From assembly GCA_903903735.1 (NCBI GenBank), contig CAIUZV010000267.1:1-64000 (forward strand): a DNA stretch of 64,000 nt, written 5' to 3'. Under the pieces are notes generated by a model. That model was given only the letters and a program-made list of their open reading frames with translations, did no database searches and had not been told where the DNA came from. Made by a program: the position numbers and the translations under genes. Of the stretch, positions 39,210-47,823 are shown one piece after another; position 1 is the first letter of the stretch, and each line of letters begins with the position of its first letter. Origin of the DNA: an uncultured beta proteobacterium. Its GTDB lineage: Bacteria > Pseudomonadota > Gammaproteobacteria > Burkholderiales > Burkholderiaceae_B.

Positions 39210-41488
39210 CTGAAGTCAATCAGAGTGCAGTCATCATGCTGCGCAACCCCTTTAAGCCAAGCCAGCGCGAAGTAATGGTTGCCCACGCCAACCAAACCAT
39301 ACGCCAGTGGCTAGGCACCCAGGGCATTGACCAATTTGATCAACCTACCATTTGCATCAAGAACGGCAACCCAGTCTTGCGCGGTGACTGGGCTGTTACA
39401 CCCATTGACGGCGCAGTGATCTTTATCACCCTGCCGCAGGGCGGTGGAGGTGGCGGTGGAGGCGGTAAGAATCCGCTGCGCACAGTCTTGATGATTGCGG
39501 TGATGGTGGTAGCAACCGTCTACGGTGGACCCTTAGGCGCAAGCCTAGGTTTCAGCGGCAACCTGGCCACGGCCGTTGGTTCGGCCGTCATCATGACGGC
39601 TGGCTCGGCATTGGTCAGTGCGCTGGTTCCACTTCCCACGCCCAATATGCCTTCCTTTGCCGGGGCTGGGGGTGGTTTAGCCCAACCTTCGCCCACCTAC
39701 AGCCTGCAAGGTCAGGGAAACTATGCGCGGCTAGCGCAGCCCATCCCGGTTGTTTACGGTCGCCATCTGGTCTATCCGGATCTCGCTGCCACTCCCTACG
39801 GCGAATACCAGGGCAATGAACAGTTCCTGCATCAGTTGCACTGTATCGGTTTGGGTGAGTACGAGATCGAGCAGCTGCGCATCGAGGACACGCCGATCAC
39901 ATCTTTTGAAGAAGTGACCTTCCAGATCGTGCAACCGGGTAGCACTGTGACCTTGTTCAACCCAGATGTTGTTACCGCTCCCGAGGTCGCCGGTCAGGAA
40001 CTGCTGGCTGGCATCTGGACCGGGGGCTTTGCCATCAACCCGGCTGACAGCGAGGTTACGCAAATTGGCATCGATATCCTGCTGCCGCGAGGGCTGTATT
40101 ACGCGAACGACGCCGGAGGCTTGGAAGTCCGCAGTGCCAGCTGGCGTTTTGAAGCGCGGCCGATAGATGCAGAGGGCTATCTGCTGGGCGATTGGTTTCT
40201 CTTGGGAAGTGAGAGCATGAATGCCGCAACTACTACGCCGCAGCGACTGTCTTTCAAATACCCCGTCAGCTCGGGCCGCTATGAAGTACGTGCCACGCGT
40301 TTGGATAGCAAGGACACCAGTTCCCGTGTTGGGCACGAAGTGCTTTGGGGGGAAGCACGAGGCTATTTAGCCGGTGGTGTCACATACCCTGACAACGTCA
40401 CGCTGCTCGCCATTCGTATGCGTGCCACCGATAACCTGTCCCAGCGTTCCAGTCGGCTGATCAACTGCATCGTCACGCGCAAGCTTCCGGTGTGGTCGGC
40501 AAACTCTGGTTGGTCCTCAACGGTGACCAATCGATCGATCGCCTGGGCCTTTGCCGATATCTTGCGTGCCAGCTACGGTGCCAAACTGACCGATGCACGG
40601 ATCGATCTTGCTGCCTTGGCCCAACTCGATCAAGTCTGGACCGACCGGGGCGATCAATTTGACGGTGTTTTCGATCAGCAGGTCACTGTTTGGGAAGCCC
40701 TGACCAGGGTGGCTAGGTGCGGTCGGGCCGTACCTTTTCTGCAAGGCGGCATTGTTCGCCTCGTGCGGGATGAGGATCGAGCGTTACCAGTGGCACTCTT
40801 CAGTCCGCGCAACATCGTCAAGAACAGTCTCAAGATTCAGTATGTAATGCCGGGGGAAGAGACGGCAGATGCGGTGACGGTGGAGTTCTTTAGCAGTCGC
40901 ACGTGGAAGCCTGATGAAGTGACGGTGAGTCTTCCGGGCTCCAGCAGCACCAATCCGGCCAAGCTGCGGCTCTTTGGTTGCACTACCGAGGCCCATGCGA
41001 TCCGTGAAGGGTTGTATGTGGCTGCCGCCAACCGATACCGCCGTCGCATCATCACCTTACGCACCGAGTTGGAAGGTTTGATCCCCACCTATGGCGACTT
41101 AATTGCCATTGCCCACGATATGCCTAGTTGGGGGGTGGGTGGTGAAATCGTCGCCTGGGATGCCGACAACCAAATCGCCACCCTGTCTGAGTCCGTTAGT
41201 TTCATGGATGGTCAGCCGCATGTGATGGCGCTGCGCCGTCGCGATGGCGGTGTCAGTGGTCCGCATACGGTGATATCGGGCCGTGATTCGCAGCATGTGG
41301 TCTTTGAAAAGTCGCCTGACATTCCCGTCGAAATTGGACTCTCGTCCGAGCGCACCCACTTTGCCTTTGGAGTGGCTGAGCAATGGAGTCTGCTGGCCCG
41401 AGTGATTGCGGTTCGTCCGCGCGGGGAGCAAGTGGAAATCACCTGCGTGGCCGAAAACTCACTGGTGCATACCGCTGATCAATCCTGA
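39206..41488 (+). CDS. Tail tip host-specificity protein, TipJ/gpJ type
   Basis: A 760-residue protein. GTG at 39206 with GTGGAG upstream overlaps the previous stop. A ubiquitin-like gpI-type N-terminus (MVAHANQTIRQWLGTQGIDQ) is followed by a run of nine glycines (about 79-87) and a hydrophobic segment (MIAVMVVATVYGGPLGASLG), which in lambda belong to gpI; here gpI and gpJ appear fused. The body (YGRHLVYPDLAATPYGEYQG and on) is the TipJ hub. It is shorter than lambda gpJ, lacking the long receptor-binding C-terminus. Receptor binding may therefore be left to the RCC1 proteins. Confidence 0.85.
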   Translation: MTEVNQSAVIMLRNPFKPSQREVMVAHANQTIRQWLGTQGIDQFDQPTICIKNGNPVLRGDWAVTPIDGAVIFITLPQGGGGGGGGGKNPLRTVLMIAVMVVATVYGGPLGASLGFSGNLATAVGSAVIMTAGSALVSALVPLPTPNMPSFAGAGGGLAQPSPTYSLQGQGNYARLAQPIPVVYGRHLVYPDLAATPYGEYQGNEQFLHQLHCIGLGEYEIEQLRIEDTPITSFEEVTFQIVQPGSTVTLFNPDVVTAPEVAGQELLAGIWTGGFAINPADSEVTQIGIDILLPRGLYYANDAGGLEVRSASWRFEARPIDAEGYLLGDWFLLGSESMNAATTTPQRLSFKYPVSSGRYEVRATRLDSKDTSSRVGHEVLWGEARGYLAGGVTYPDNVTLLAIRMRATDNLSQRSSRLINCIVTRKLPVWSANSGWSSTVTNRSIAWAFADILRASYGAKLTDARIDLAALAQLDQVWTDRGDQFDGVFDQQVTVWEALTRVARCGRAVPFLQGGIVRLVRDEDRALPVALFSPRNIVKNSLKIQYVMPGEETADAVTVEFFSSRTWKPDEVTVSLPGSSSTNPAKLRLFGCTTEAHAIREGLYVAAANRYRRRIITLRTELEGLIPTYGDLIAIAHDMPSWGVGGEIVAWDADNQIATLSESVSFMDGQPHVMALRRRDGGVSGPHTVISGRDSQHVVFEKSPDIPVEIGLSSERTHFAFGVAEQWSLLARVIAVRPRGEQVEITCVAENSLVHTADQS

Positions 41489-41510
41489 TCTGAACTTGAT
41501 TTTGTAACCG

Positions 41511-41544
41511 CCCGCCGAGGAGCAATCCCGGCGGGTTTCTTTTT
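41511..41544 (+). terminator. Terminator after the tail genes
   Basis: Arms CCCGCCG (41511-41517) and CGGCGGG (41529-41535) enclose 11 bases and run into TTTCTTTTT. It separates the tail operon from the lysis cassette, although read-through would still feed it. Confidence 0.8.
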
Positions 41545-41554
41545 GGAGAAATGA

Positions 41555-41938
41555 ATGCCAGAACCGACAAGTAGTGGGGTTGCCGGAGCAGCGGTGGCCT
41601 ACAAGGCGCTCGGAGGAACGGCAGTCGCTGCTGCGAGTGGTGCCACCTTGGCAGCCGTGGTGGTCATGCTGATGACCCCGCCTCGAAACAAGCGAGAGTG
41701 GGCCGTTGGCCTGATCAGCACGGTGGTGTCCAGCATTGGCGGTGGCGCAATTACCGTCGAACACTTTGGGCTGCATCACTGGGCTTTCTCAACCTTGGGT
41801 CTGTGTGCCTTAGGAGGGTTGATCTTCGCCTGTGGTCTTCCAGGCTGGGCAATGGTGCGGTGGATTTTTAACTTCATCGATGACAAGCGCGACGCTTCCA
41901 TAGATAAGGTTGCCAAGGATGTAAAGGAGCTGCTATGA
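41555..41938 (+). CDS. Holin-like membrane protein
   Basis: A 127-residue protein with hydrophobic segments at about residues 24-42 (AAASGATLAAVVVMLMTP), 49-65 and 80-102 (LGLCALGGLIFACGLPGW), followed by a charged cytoplasmic tail. Three segments and the place before the endolysin gene indicate a holin that permeabilises the inner membrane at lysis. Its stop overlaps the endolysin start by ATGA. Confidence 0.8.
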   Translation: MPEPTSSGVAGAAVAYKALGGTAVAAASGATLAAVVVMLMTPPRNKREWAVGLISTVVSSIGGGAITVEHFGLHHWAFSTLGLCALGGLIFACGLPGWAMVRWIFNFIDDKRDASIDKVAKDVKELL

Positions 41939-42399
41939 AGCCGATGGAGTTCATCGCGTTGATCGGTTCTTCCGCTCAAGCTACAGCGAAGCGAACGGGC
42001 GTATTCGCCAGCATCACGATCGCGCAAGCGGCGCTAGAGTCAGGGTGGGGTGAGTCGGGTCTGGCTAAGGTGGGGAAGAACCTCTTTGGCATCAAGGCCG
42101 ATAGCCGTTGGCGGGGGGAGACCTTGATCTTGCAGACCAAGGAATTCATCCGTGGCCAGTGGGTTGTGATGCCTGCCAAGTGGCGCAAGTACGCCAGCTG
42201 GCAAGAGAGCATCGATGACCACGCTGCATTTCTCAAGCAAAACCCACGCTATCAGTCGTGCTTCCAATGTCTCAAGGCAGAGGCATTTGCACAGGCACTG
42301 GCCAAGGCCGGGTATGCCACTGATCCAGGCTATGCCGACAAGGTGATCAGTCTCATGAACCAGCACAAGCTGCAAGCTCTGGACGAGGGTACGTCATGA
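41935..42399 (+). CDS. Glucosaminidase-type endolysin
   Basis: A 154-residue enzyme of the FlgJ/GH73 family. Catalytic Glu35 is in AQAALESGWGES, followed by KVGKNLFGIKADSRW and the second-half motif ADKVISLMNQH. It cleaves the glycan chain of peptidoglycan. There is no signal peptide, so release needs the holin. It overlaps holin and spanin genes. Confidence 0.9.
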   Translation: MKPMEFIALIGSSAQATAKRTGVFASITIAQAALESGWGESGLAKVGKNLFGIKADSRWRGETLILQTKEFIRGQWVVMPAKWRKYASWQESIDDHAAFLKQNPRYQSCFQCLKAEAFAQALAKAGYATDPGYADKVISLMNQHKLQALDEGTS

Positions 42400-42911
42400 A
42401 CTGGATCACACGTTTCCTGCTGGGCCACTGGGGCCTCATCTTGGGCGGGTTCTTGCTGCTCATGGCGCTGATTTTTGGCATCCAAATCGGACAAGCCCGA
42501 GTCCAGCGTGCCTGGGATGCCGAAAAGCAGCAGTCTGCATTGATTCAAGCAAAGCAAGAGCAACACGTTGCCGACACCCTTCATGCGCAACGAACCATCA
42601 ATCAAGAGATATCGAATGAATTTCAGACAAAAAAAGGCTTGTTGGCTGGCCTGCGGCCTGTTTTGCGTGGCGGTGATATCGGGCTGCGCATCCAGCCCAG
42701 CCAAGATCCTGTCTCCTTGCCCATCGTTTCCACCACTGCCACAGGAGTTGCGGCAGCCCCCGCCTACGCTGTACCTGATTCCGCAGGCCTTGCGACCGGC
42801 ATCTCCTGTGAGCAATTAGTCCGCGACGCTGCCGAAACCACCCTGATGGTTCTGGAGCTGCAGCAATGGCATGCCAGGCAGTCAGCGGCTGACGGCGCGC
42901 CCGCACCATAA
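42396..42911 (+). CDS. Rz-like inner membrane spanin
   Basis: A 171-residue protein with an N-terminal membrane anchor (about residues 12-33, HWGLILGGFLLLMALIFGIQ), then a charged coiled coil (ARVQRAWDAEKQQSALIQAK) as in Rz. The C-terminal part is less helical. It would span the periplasm to meet Rz1 and fuse the two membranes. The Rz1 gene is embedded in it in the +1 frame. Confidence 0.85.
   Translation: MNWITRFLLGHWGLILGGFLLLMALIFGIQIGQARVQRAWDAEKQQSALIQAKQEQHVADTLHAQRTINQEISNEFQTKKGLLAGLRPVLRGGDIGLRIQPSQDPVSLPIVSTTATGVAAAPAYAVPDSAGLATGISCEQLVRDAAETTLMVLELQQWHARQSAADGAPAP
42616..42819 (+). CDS. Rz1-like outer membrane spanin lipoprotein, embedded in Rz
   Basis: A 67-residue frame lying fully inside the Rz gene in another frame. 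It starts MNFRQKKACWLACGLF and has a lipobox VAVISGC with Cys24 as the lipid-bearing residue. After cleavage it leaves a 44-residue proline-rich chain (CPSFPPLPQELRQPPP). This embedded layout is the same as lambda Rz/Rz1. The start ATG has AAGAGATATCGA upstream. Confidence 0.85.
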   Translation: MNFRQKKACWLACGLFCVAVISGCASSPAKILSPCPSFPPLPQELRQPPPTLYLIPQALRPASPVSN

Positions 42912-42930
42912 ACCTGTCATTGATACCTTA

Positions 42931-42987
42931 GACCCCGTCTTCTCTTTCCCAATTCCCATGGGTGCGACGAAGGCGGGGTCTTTTGTC
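42931..42987 (+). terminator. Terminator closing the lysis cassette
   Basis: Arms GACCCCG (42931-42937) and CGGGGTC (42974-42980) enclose 36 bases and are followed by TTTTGTC. It is probably the right-most element of the prophage. Confidence 0.6.
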
Positions 42988-43041
42988 GTTTCCGTCCAGA
43001 ATTGACTTGGCTTCTGCTCGAAACAGAGCGTTCATGCTGGC

Positions 43042-43959
43042 ATGCAAACCATAGACCCAGCTAAAACGCCCAGAATTCTGAGCAGTCAACAAGCCGCCGA
43101 CCGCATGGGCTTGCCGGTGCAGGCCCTCTACAAATTGCGCGATGCCGACGAGCGCCTCTCCATCTCGCAGACCGGTCTGCAAATCGGCTATCAGCTCGAA
43201 GACATCCAATCCTACGAGCGCAGCGAAATGCAGCTGCTGGTGGAAAAAACACTGGCCTCAGAGCGGCCCCTGCCATTGATTCGCGCCATGGCGCAGCTTC
43301 TGCGTGCGCCTGTGCTACCTGCGCAGGAAACACTCGAAAAACCGTCGGCCCAGTCGTCCAATCCTTCGCCGCAGCCGGAGTCACCGAAACCAGACGCCAA
43401 ACCCGCGTTAGTGCTTGCGGCTGAACCGCTGTCGGCGCAGGTGGCCATGGCCAGTCGCACGATGGATTGGTTTTTGGTGCGCAGCAAGCCGCGTCAGGAG
43501 GCGGTGGCGCTGACCAACCTGACTCGTCAAGGCTACGAGTCCTACTTGCCAATGTTCGCGGCAGAAAAAATAGTCCGGCGCAAACAGGCCATCGTGCAAG
43601 AGCCCATGTTCGCGCGCTATCTCTTTGTGCGGTTGGACACCACCGGGCAGGGGCAGAGCTGGAGCCCGATCCGTTCCACGATCGGAGTGAGTGAATTGGT
43701 CAGCTTTGGCAGTAAAGCGGCAAAGGTTGACGAGACCTTGATTGCCATGCTGCGAGAGCGAGAGGCATGGCAGTGCCAACAACCCAAATCCCTTTTTGCA
43801 TCAGGCGACAGCGTGGTCATCGCGGATGGTGCATTCGTCGGTCTGCAAGCGATCTACCAGATGAACGATGCCGAAGGCCGGGCCATGGTGCTGCTGGATC
43901 TGCTCAGCAAACCGGTGGCCATGAAGATCAACGCAGCCAATCTGCGCAAGGCGGGCTGA
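43042..43959 (+). CDS. RfaH/NusG-type protein with an HTH-like N-terminal extension
   Basis: A 305-residue protein. Residues 142-305 are an RfaH-type protein: NGN domain (MDWFLVRSKPRQEAVALTNL, then QGYESYLPMFAAE, PMFARYLFVRLD) with the conserved WSPIRSTIGVSELVSFG, and a KOW region (DGAFVGLQAIYQMNDAEGRA). Residues 12-60 (LSSQQAADRMGLPVQALYKL then QTGLQIGYQLEDIQSYERSE) look like an excisionase-type winged HTH. A Pro/Ser/Gln linker (about 93-125) joins the halves. It is unusual: NusG-type proteins do not normally bind DNA through an added HTH. It may bring polymerase antitermination to a specific DNA site. It lies just right of the prophage terminator. Confidence 0.75.
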   Translation: MQTIDPAKTPRILSSQQAADRMGLPVQALYKLRDADERLSISQTGLQIGYQLEDIQSYERSEMQLLVEKTLASERPLPLIRAMAQLLRAPVLPAQETLEKPSAQSSNPSPQPESPKPDAKPALVLAAEPLSAQVAMASRTMDWFLVRSKPRQEAVALTNLTRQGYESYLPMFAAEKIVRRKQAIVQEPMFARYLFVRLDTTGQGQSWSPIRSTIGVSELVSFGSKAAKVDETLIAMLREREAWQCQQPKSLFASGDSVVIADGAFVGLQAIYQMNDAEGRAMVLLDLLSKPVAMKINAANLRKAG

Positions 43960-44036
43960 ATGGTCATGAGATTGGTCGCTTTATGTCCACAACCCGGTCG
44001 AAATGGACTTGATAGCTCTTGGCCTTCGAAGCAAAC

Positions 44037-45611
44037 ATGTCCGAAACAAAAGAGCTCCGAGAGATCATGACCTTGACTGAAAAGCAAACCTTCCGCGCCG
44101 CCCAGTACGTGCGCATGTCCACCGAACACCAGCAATACTCCACACTCAACCAGGCCGACAAGATCCGCGAGTACGCCGACAAGCGTGGCATCGAGATCGT
44201 GCGTACATATGCCGATGACGGCAAGAGTGGCCTGTCCATTGGTGGTCGCGCATCGCTGCAGAAACTGATCGCCGATGTCGAATCGGGCAACACCGATTTC
44301 AACCTGATCCTGGTCTATGACGTCAGCCGCTGGGGTCGGTTTCAGGATGCGGACGAATCCGCCTATTACGAGTACATCTGCAAGCGCAAGGGCATCAGCG
44401 TTGCCTACGTCGCTGAGCAGTTTGAGAACGATGGATCTCCCGTCTCCACGATCGTCAAAGGCGTCAAGCGCGCCATGGCCGGCGAGTTCAGCCGCGAACT
44501 CTCGGCCAAGGTCTTCGCCGGCCAGTGCCGCCTGATCGAACTCGGCTTTCGCCAGGGCGGTCCGGCCGGCTTCGGCCTTCGCCGGGTGTTGATCGACCAG
44601 AGCGGCGCCATCAAAGCCACCTTGAAACCCGGTGAGCACAAAAGCCTGCAAACCGACCGGGTGATCCTGGTGCCGGGGCCGGCGCAGGAAGTGGCCACGG
44701 TCCACCAGATTTACCAATGGCTGGTCGAAGACGACTTACCACTGTCTGATATCGCCCAGCGCCTCAACGACATCCCCATCCACACCGATCTGGACCGCCC
44801 CTGGACCTACGGCACGGTGCGCCAGGTGCTGACCAACGAGAAGTACATCGGCAACAACGTCTATAACCGCCACTCCTTCAAGCTCAAGAAAAAGCACGTC
44901 GACAACCCACCGCAGATGTGGATTCGCAAGCAGGGTGCGTTCGAGGGCATCGTTCCGCTTGACACGTTTATGGCCGCGCAGGAAATTCTGACGGAGCGCA
45001 GCCGCCGTTTCTCCGATGAAGAACTGCTTGAACACCTGCGATTGCTCTACCAGGAGCGTGGGACGCTGTCGGGCCTGATCATCAACGAGGCGCCGGCCCT
45101 TCCCAGCGCCGCCACCTACATCCAGCGCTTCGGCAGTTTGAGCAAGGCGTATGAACTGGTCGGCTTCCGCCCAGGGCGGGACCTGGAATTCCTCGAGATC
45201 AACCGGCGTTTGCGCCAGCTCCATCCCGAAATCGTCGAACGCACCCAGCACACGATAGCTGAATTGGGTGGCGATATCTGGCGCGATCCACAAACCGACC
45301 TGCTGCATCTGAATCAGGAACTGGTCATCAGCCTGGTACTCGCGCGTTGTCAGCAACTGCCCAATGGCCTGCAGCGCTGGCGCATCCGCTTTGACCCCAG
45401 TCGCTACCACCCGGACATCACGGTGGCGGTGCGCCTCGACCCCGGCAATGCCACCGAGCTCGATTACTACCTGCTACCGCGCCTCGATCTGCCCAACCAG
45501 GAATTACAGGTCACAGCTAGAAACAGCGCGGAAATCGAATGCTTCCGCTTTGACGACCTGAACTTCTTCTACGGCATGTCCGAGCGGGAGCGTCTGCAAC
45601 GACGCATTTGA
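44037..45611 (+). CDS. Serine recombinase of the recombinase-ParB-ParB unit
   Basis: A 524-residue protein with an N-terminal resolvase domain: catalytic Ser29 in AAQYVRMSTEHQ, then YADDGKSGLSIGGRASLQKL, NLILVYDVSRWGRFQDADES and the helix GVKRAMAGEFSRELSAKVFA. The recombinase domain spans about residues 160-310 (WTYGTVRQVLTNEKYIGNN). The C-terminal 200 residues are a family-specific extension without a recognised zinc ribbon. The start is uncertain; ATG at 44067 is possible. It is clearly different from the serine recombinase at 7937. Target site and substrate are unknown. Confidence 0.85.
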   Translation: MSETKELREIMTLTEKQTFRAAQYVRMSTEHQQYSTLNQADKIREYADKRGIEIVRTYADDGKSGLSIGGRASLQKLIADVESGNTDFNLILVYDVSRWGRFQDADESAYYEYICKRKGISVAYVAEQFENDGSPVSTIVKGVKRAMAGEFSRELSAKVFAGQCRLIELGFRQGGPAGFGLRRVLIDQSGAIKATLKPGEHKSLQTDRVILVPGPAQEVATVHQIYQWLVEDDLPLSDIAQRLNDIPIHTDLDRPWTYGTVRQVLTNEKYIGNNVYNRHSFKLKKKHVDNPPQMWIRKQGAFEGIVPLDTFMAAQEILTERSRRFSDEELLEHLRLLYQERGTLSGLIINEAPALPSAATYIQRFGSLSKAYELVGFRPGRDLEFLEINRRLRQLHPEIVERTQHTIAELGGDIWRDPQTDLLHLNQELVISLVLARCQQLPNGLQRWRIRFDPSRYHPDITVAVRLDPGNATELDYYLLPRLDLPNQELQVTARNSAEIECFRFDDLNFFYGMSERERLQRRI

Positions 45612-45657
45612 CACCGCCAGCCTTCAACTCATCACCCAACCAGAAAGGAACCCCGCC

Positions 45658-45708
45658 ATGACATCTCACCACCTTGATCCACACACCCACTGGAGGCCGC
45701 CATGCTGA
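45658..45708 (+). CDS. Possible leader peptide, 16 residues
   Basis: A short frame MTSHHLDPHTHWRPPC starts behind AGAAAGGA (about 7 bases) and ends overlapping the ATG of the first ParB-like gene by 7 bases. Histidine and proline are enriched. It could couple translation to the next gene or act as a leader; it might equally be chance. Confidence 0.3.
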   Translation: MTSHHLDPHTHWRPPC

Positions 45709-46601
45709 CCGGAATGCCAGAAACCGTCACCTTGATCCCGATTGCGCGGGTGGAGATCCTCAACTCCCGCGAACGTAATATGAAAATCTTCGAGGAGATC
45801 GTCGAAAACATCAAATCGATCGGCTTGAAGAAACCCATCACCGTCACCGAACGTCCGGGGGATGATGGAAATTCCAAGTACCTGCTGGTCTGCGGCGAAG
45901 GGCGTCTCAATGCCTTCCGCATCCTGGGCGAGACGCACATCCCCGCCCTGGTGGTCGACGTCAGCGATGAAGACGCCTTCATCATGAGCCTGGCGGAGAA
46001 CATCGCCCGGCGCGGCCACCGGCCCCTGGAAATCCTGGCTGACATCGAAATCCTGCGCAAACGCGGCTATGACGCCGATACCATCATCCACAAGACCGGC
46101 CTCTCGCCCAAGTACGTCAAAGACATCGTCTTCCTGCTTGACCAGGGCGAAGAGCGCCTGATCGAGGGGGTGCAGCGCGGCGCTATCCCCCTGACCACCG
46201 CTTTGGAAATCGCCCGCGCCAAGGACGACGACGAAAGCCTGGGCGGAATGCTCCAGGAAGCTTATGAGAACGGTCAGCTCAACCGGCGCCAGATCATCGA
46301 AACCAAACGGCTGGTGGAAAAACGCCAGGAACATGGCCCTGGCTCACCCAATCCTGGCCAGATCAAACCGCCCACCTCGAGCTACAGCCTGGTGCGCACC
46401 TACCAGCGCGAAGTCGAGCGGCAACGCAAGATGGTCCTCAAAGCCGAGCACGCGCACCAGCGCCTGCTGCTGGTGGTGCAAGGATTGAAGAAGCTGTATG
46501 CCGACGAGCACTTCGTCAACCTGCTGCGAGCCGAAGGCTTGGACACTCTGCCCAAATACCTTGCTGAGCGTATCGACAACCTGAATGGAGCCATTGCATG
46601 A
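45702..46601 (+). CDS. ParB-like protein 1 of the recombinase unit
   Basis: A 299-residue protein with a ParB/Srx N-terminal domain (LIPIARVEILNSRERNMKIF and CGEGRLNAFRILGE in place of the GERR motif) and an HTH (IIHKTGLSPKYVKDIVFLLD). The C-terminal part is a helical RepB/ParB-type dimerisation segment. GGAGG lies about 6 bases before the ATG. It overlaps the next gene by ATGA. ParB-like folds bind DNA and often CTP; the role with the recombinase is unknown. Confidence 0.8.
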   Translation: MLTGMPETVTLIPIARVEILNSRERNMKIFEEIVENIKSIGLKKPITVTERPGDDGNSKYLLVCGEGRLNAFRILGETHIPALVVDVSDEDAFIMSLAENIARRGHRPLEILADIEILRKRGYDADTIIHKTGLSPKYVKDIVFLLDQGEERLIEGVQRGAIPLTTALEIARAKDDDESLGGMLQEAYENGQLNRRQIIETKRLVEKRQEHGPGSPNPGQIKPPTSSYSLVRTYQREVERQRKMVLKAEHAHQRLLLVVQGLKKLYADEHFVNLLRAEGLDTLPKYLAERIDNLNGAIA

Positions 46602-47728
46602 ATCCCGCCACCAACACACAACGGGCACAACCCAACATTACGCCGATGTACCCCGGCATTCAGCAATCGGAAACTGATGACGGTCCCGATTTGCCGAAGG
46701 CCCCGCTCAACACCTTGCTTGGCTTCGACCTCGAGACCTACCAGATCCCGCTCGACACGTTGATGCCCAGCAAACGCATTCCGGACGGGGTGATGAGCAC
46801 CCGCAAGTACAAGCAGGTGGTCTCCTCCATCCACGAAATCGGACTCATCGAACCCCTGTCTGTGATCCAGCATGACCCGGCCAAATCGGAATTCATCCTG
46901 CTCGATGGCCATTTGCGCGTCCTGGCCTTAAAGGACCTCGGCGTGCACGAAGCCCCCTGCTTGCTGGCCAAGGATGACGAAACCTACACCTACAACCATC
47001 GGATCAACCGGCTCTCCACCATCCAGGAGCACTACATGATCCGCCGCGCCATCGATCGTGGCGTCAGCAAGGAACGTTTGGCCCGAGCCTTTGGCGTGAA
47101 CCTGAGTTCCATCAATCGGCGTATCAATCTGCTCGAAGGCATTTGCCCGGACGCGATAGCCCGTCTGCAGGACAAGCAGTTCACGCCCGACGTGACGCGG
47201 GTGCTGCGCAACATGAAAGCCGCCCGGCAGGTGGAGGCGGTGGAACTGATGGTGGCGAGCAACACCATCACCGTGGCCCATGCCGACGCCTTGCTCAAGG
47301 CCACACCGCCAGAGCAGCGCACCGACTTCAAACCCTCGGAGCGTGACAAGCAACTGGCCCCCATCGAGCAGATCGTCAAACTGGAAAAGGAAATGAGTCA
47401 GGTCCAGACCCAGTACAAAGACGCCGAGGAAAACTACGGCTCCGACCTGCTCAACCTGGTGGTGGCCAAAGGCTACTTGACCAAGCTGCTCGGTAACGAT
47501 GCCGTCAGAAGCTACATCACCCGGCACGAACCTGAAATCCTTGAGCATTTCGAATTGGTGGTGAATACGGTCAGCATGGAGGAGGCGGTGCAGCAGCAAC
47601 TCGAGGCCGATGGCGAATTCGAAGAGGACCCCGACAGCAACGACCAACCCACAGTAGAGAGCATGCCTACCAATTCCGAAAATGACAACGAAACCCTAGC
47701 CGCGGGAGACAGCACCGCCACCGAATAG
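46598..47728 (+). CDS. ParB-like protein 2 (RepB-type) of the recombinase unit
   Basis: A 376-residue protein. The ParB N-terminal domain shows IPLDTLMPSKRIPDGVMSTR and LDGHLRVLALKDLG; an HTH follows (SKERLARAFGVNLSSINRRI). The C-terminal half resembles the RepB C-terminal helical region and ends with an acidic, Ser/Thr/Asn-rich tail. Together with ParB-like 1 it may form a heteromeric DNA-binding complex. No parA or replication gene is present, so this is not a standard partition locus. Confidence 0.8.
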   Translation: MNPATNTQRAQPNITPMYPGIQQSETDDGPDLPKAPLNTLLGFDLETYQIPLDTLMPSKRIPDGVMSTRKYKQVVSSIHEIGLIEPLSVIQHDPAKSEFILLDGHLRVLALKDLGVHEAPCLLAKDDETYTYNHRINRLSTIQEHYMIRRAIDRGVSKERLARAFGVNLSSINRRINLLEGICPDAIARLQDKQFTPDVTRVLRNMKAARQVEAVELMVASNTITVAHADALLKATPPEQRTDFKPSERDKQLAPIEQIVKLEKEMSQVQTQYKDAEENYGSDLLNLVVAKGYLTKLLGNDAVRSYITRHEPEILEHFELVVNTVSMEEAVQQQLEADGEFEEDPDSNDQPTVESMPTNSENDNETLAAGDSTATE

Positions 47729-47761
47729 AAAAGCCAGTTGAAATGACCGATGGAAATGTCA

Positions 47762-47791
47762 TTGCCGAGCTGCACTACCGAGGGGTAAAAT
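47762..47791 (+). promoter_or_regulatory. Candidate sigma-70 promoter of the rfaH-like gene
   Basis: TTGCCG (47762-47767) and TAAAAT (47786-47791) with an 18-base spacer lie about 30 bases before the start of the rfaH-like gene. The gap between ParB-like 2 and RfaH thus seems to carry a separate promoter. Confidence 0.4.
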
Positions 47792-47823
47792 GCTAACAAT
47801 AAAGATAACCTTCGGAGGTGGCG

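Larger units (their letters stand above)
3104..42987. mobile_element. Lambda-like siphovirus prophage (approximate limits)
   Basis: The stretch contains the full order of a temperate siphovirus: repressor switch, recombination and replication genes, terminase, portal, protease, decoration protein, capsid, head-tail joining, tail tube, frameshifted chaperone, tape measure, tip proteins and lysis cassette. Limits are estimates; the left end could lie anywhere between 2268 and 3104 and the right end between 42912 and 43041. No flanking att duplication was found by eye. The only integrase-like gene inside is the serine recombinase at 7937. No broken structural gene was noticed, so the prophage may be intact. 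Confidence 0.85.

Noticed and set aside
45702-47728. ParB pair as a plasmid partition locus
   Set aside because: No ParA, no replication gene and no iterons nearby; the recombinase partner points elsewhere.
43960-47760. Similar strings GTCGAAATGGAC and GTTGAAATGACC on both sides of the recombinase unit
   Set aside because: Only about 12 bases with several mismatches; not enough to claim target-site duplications.
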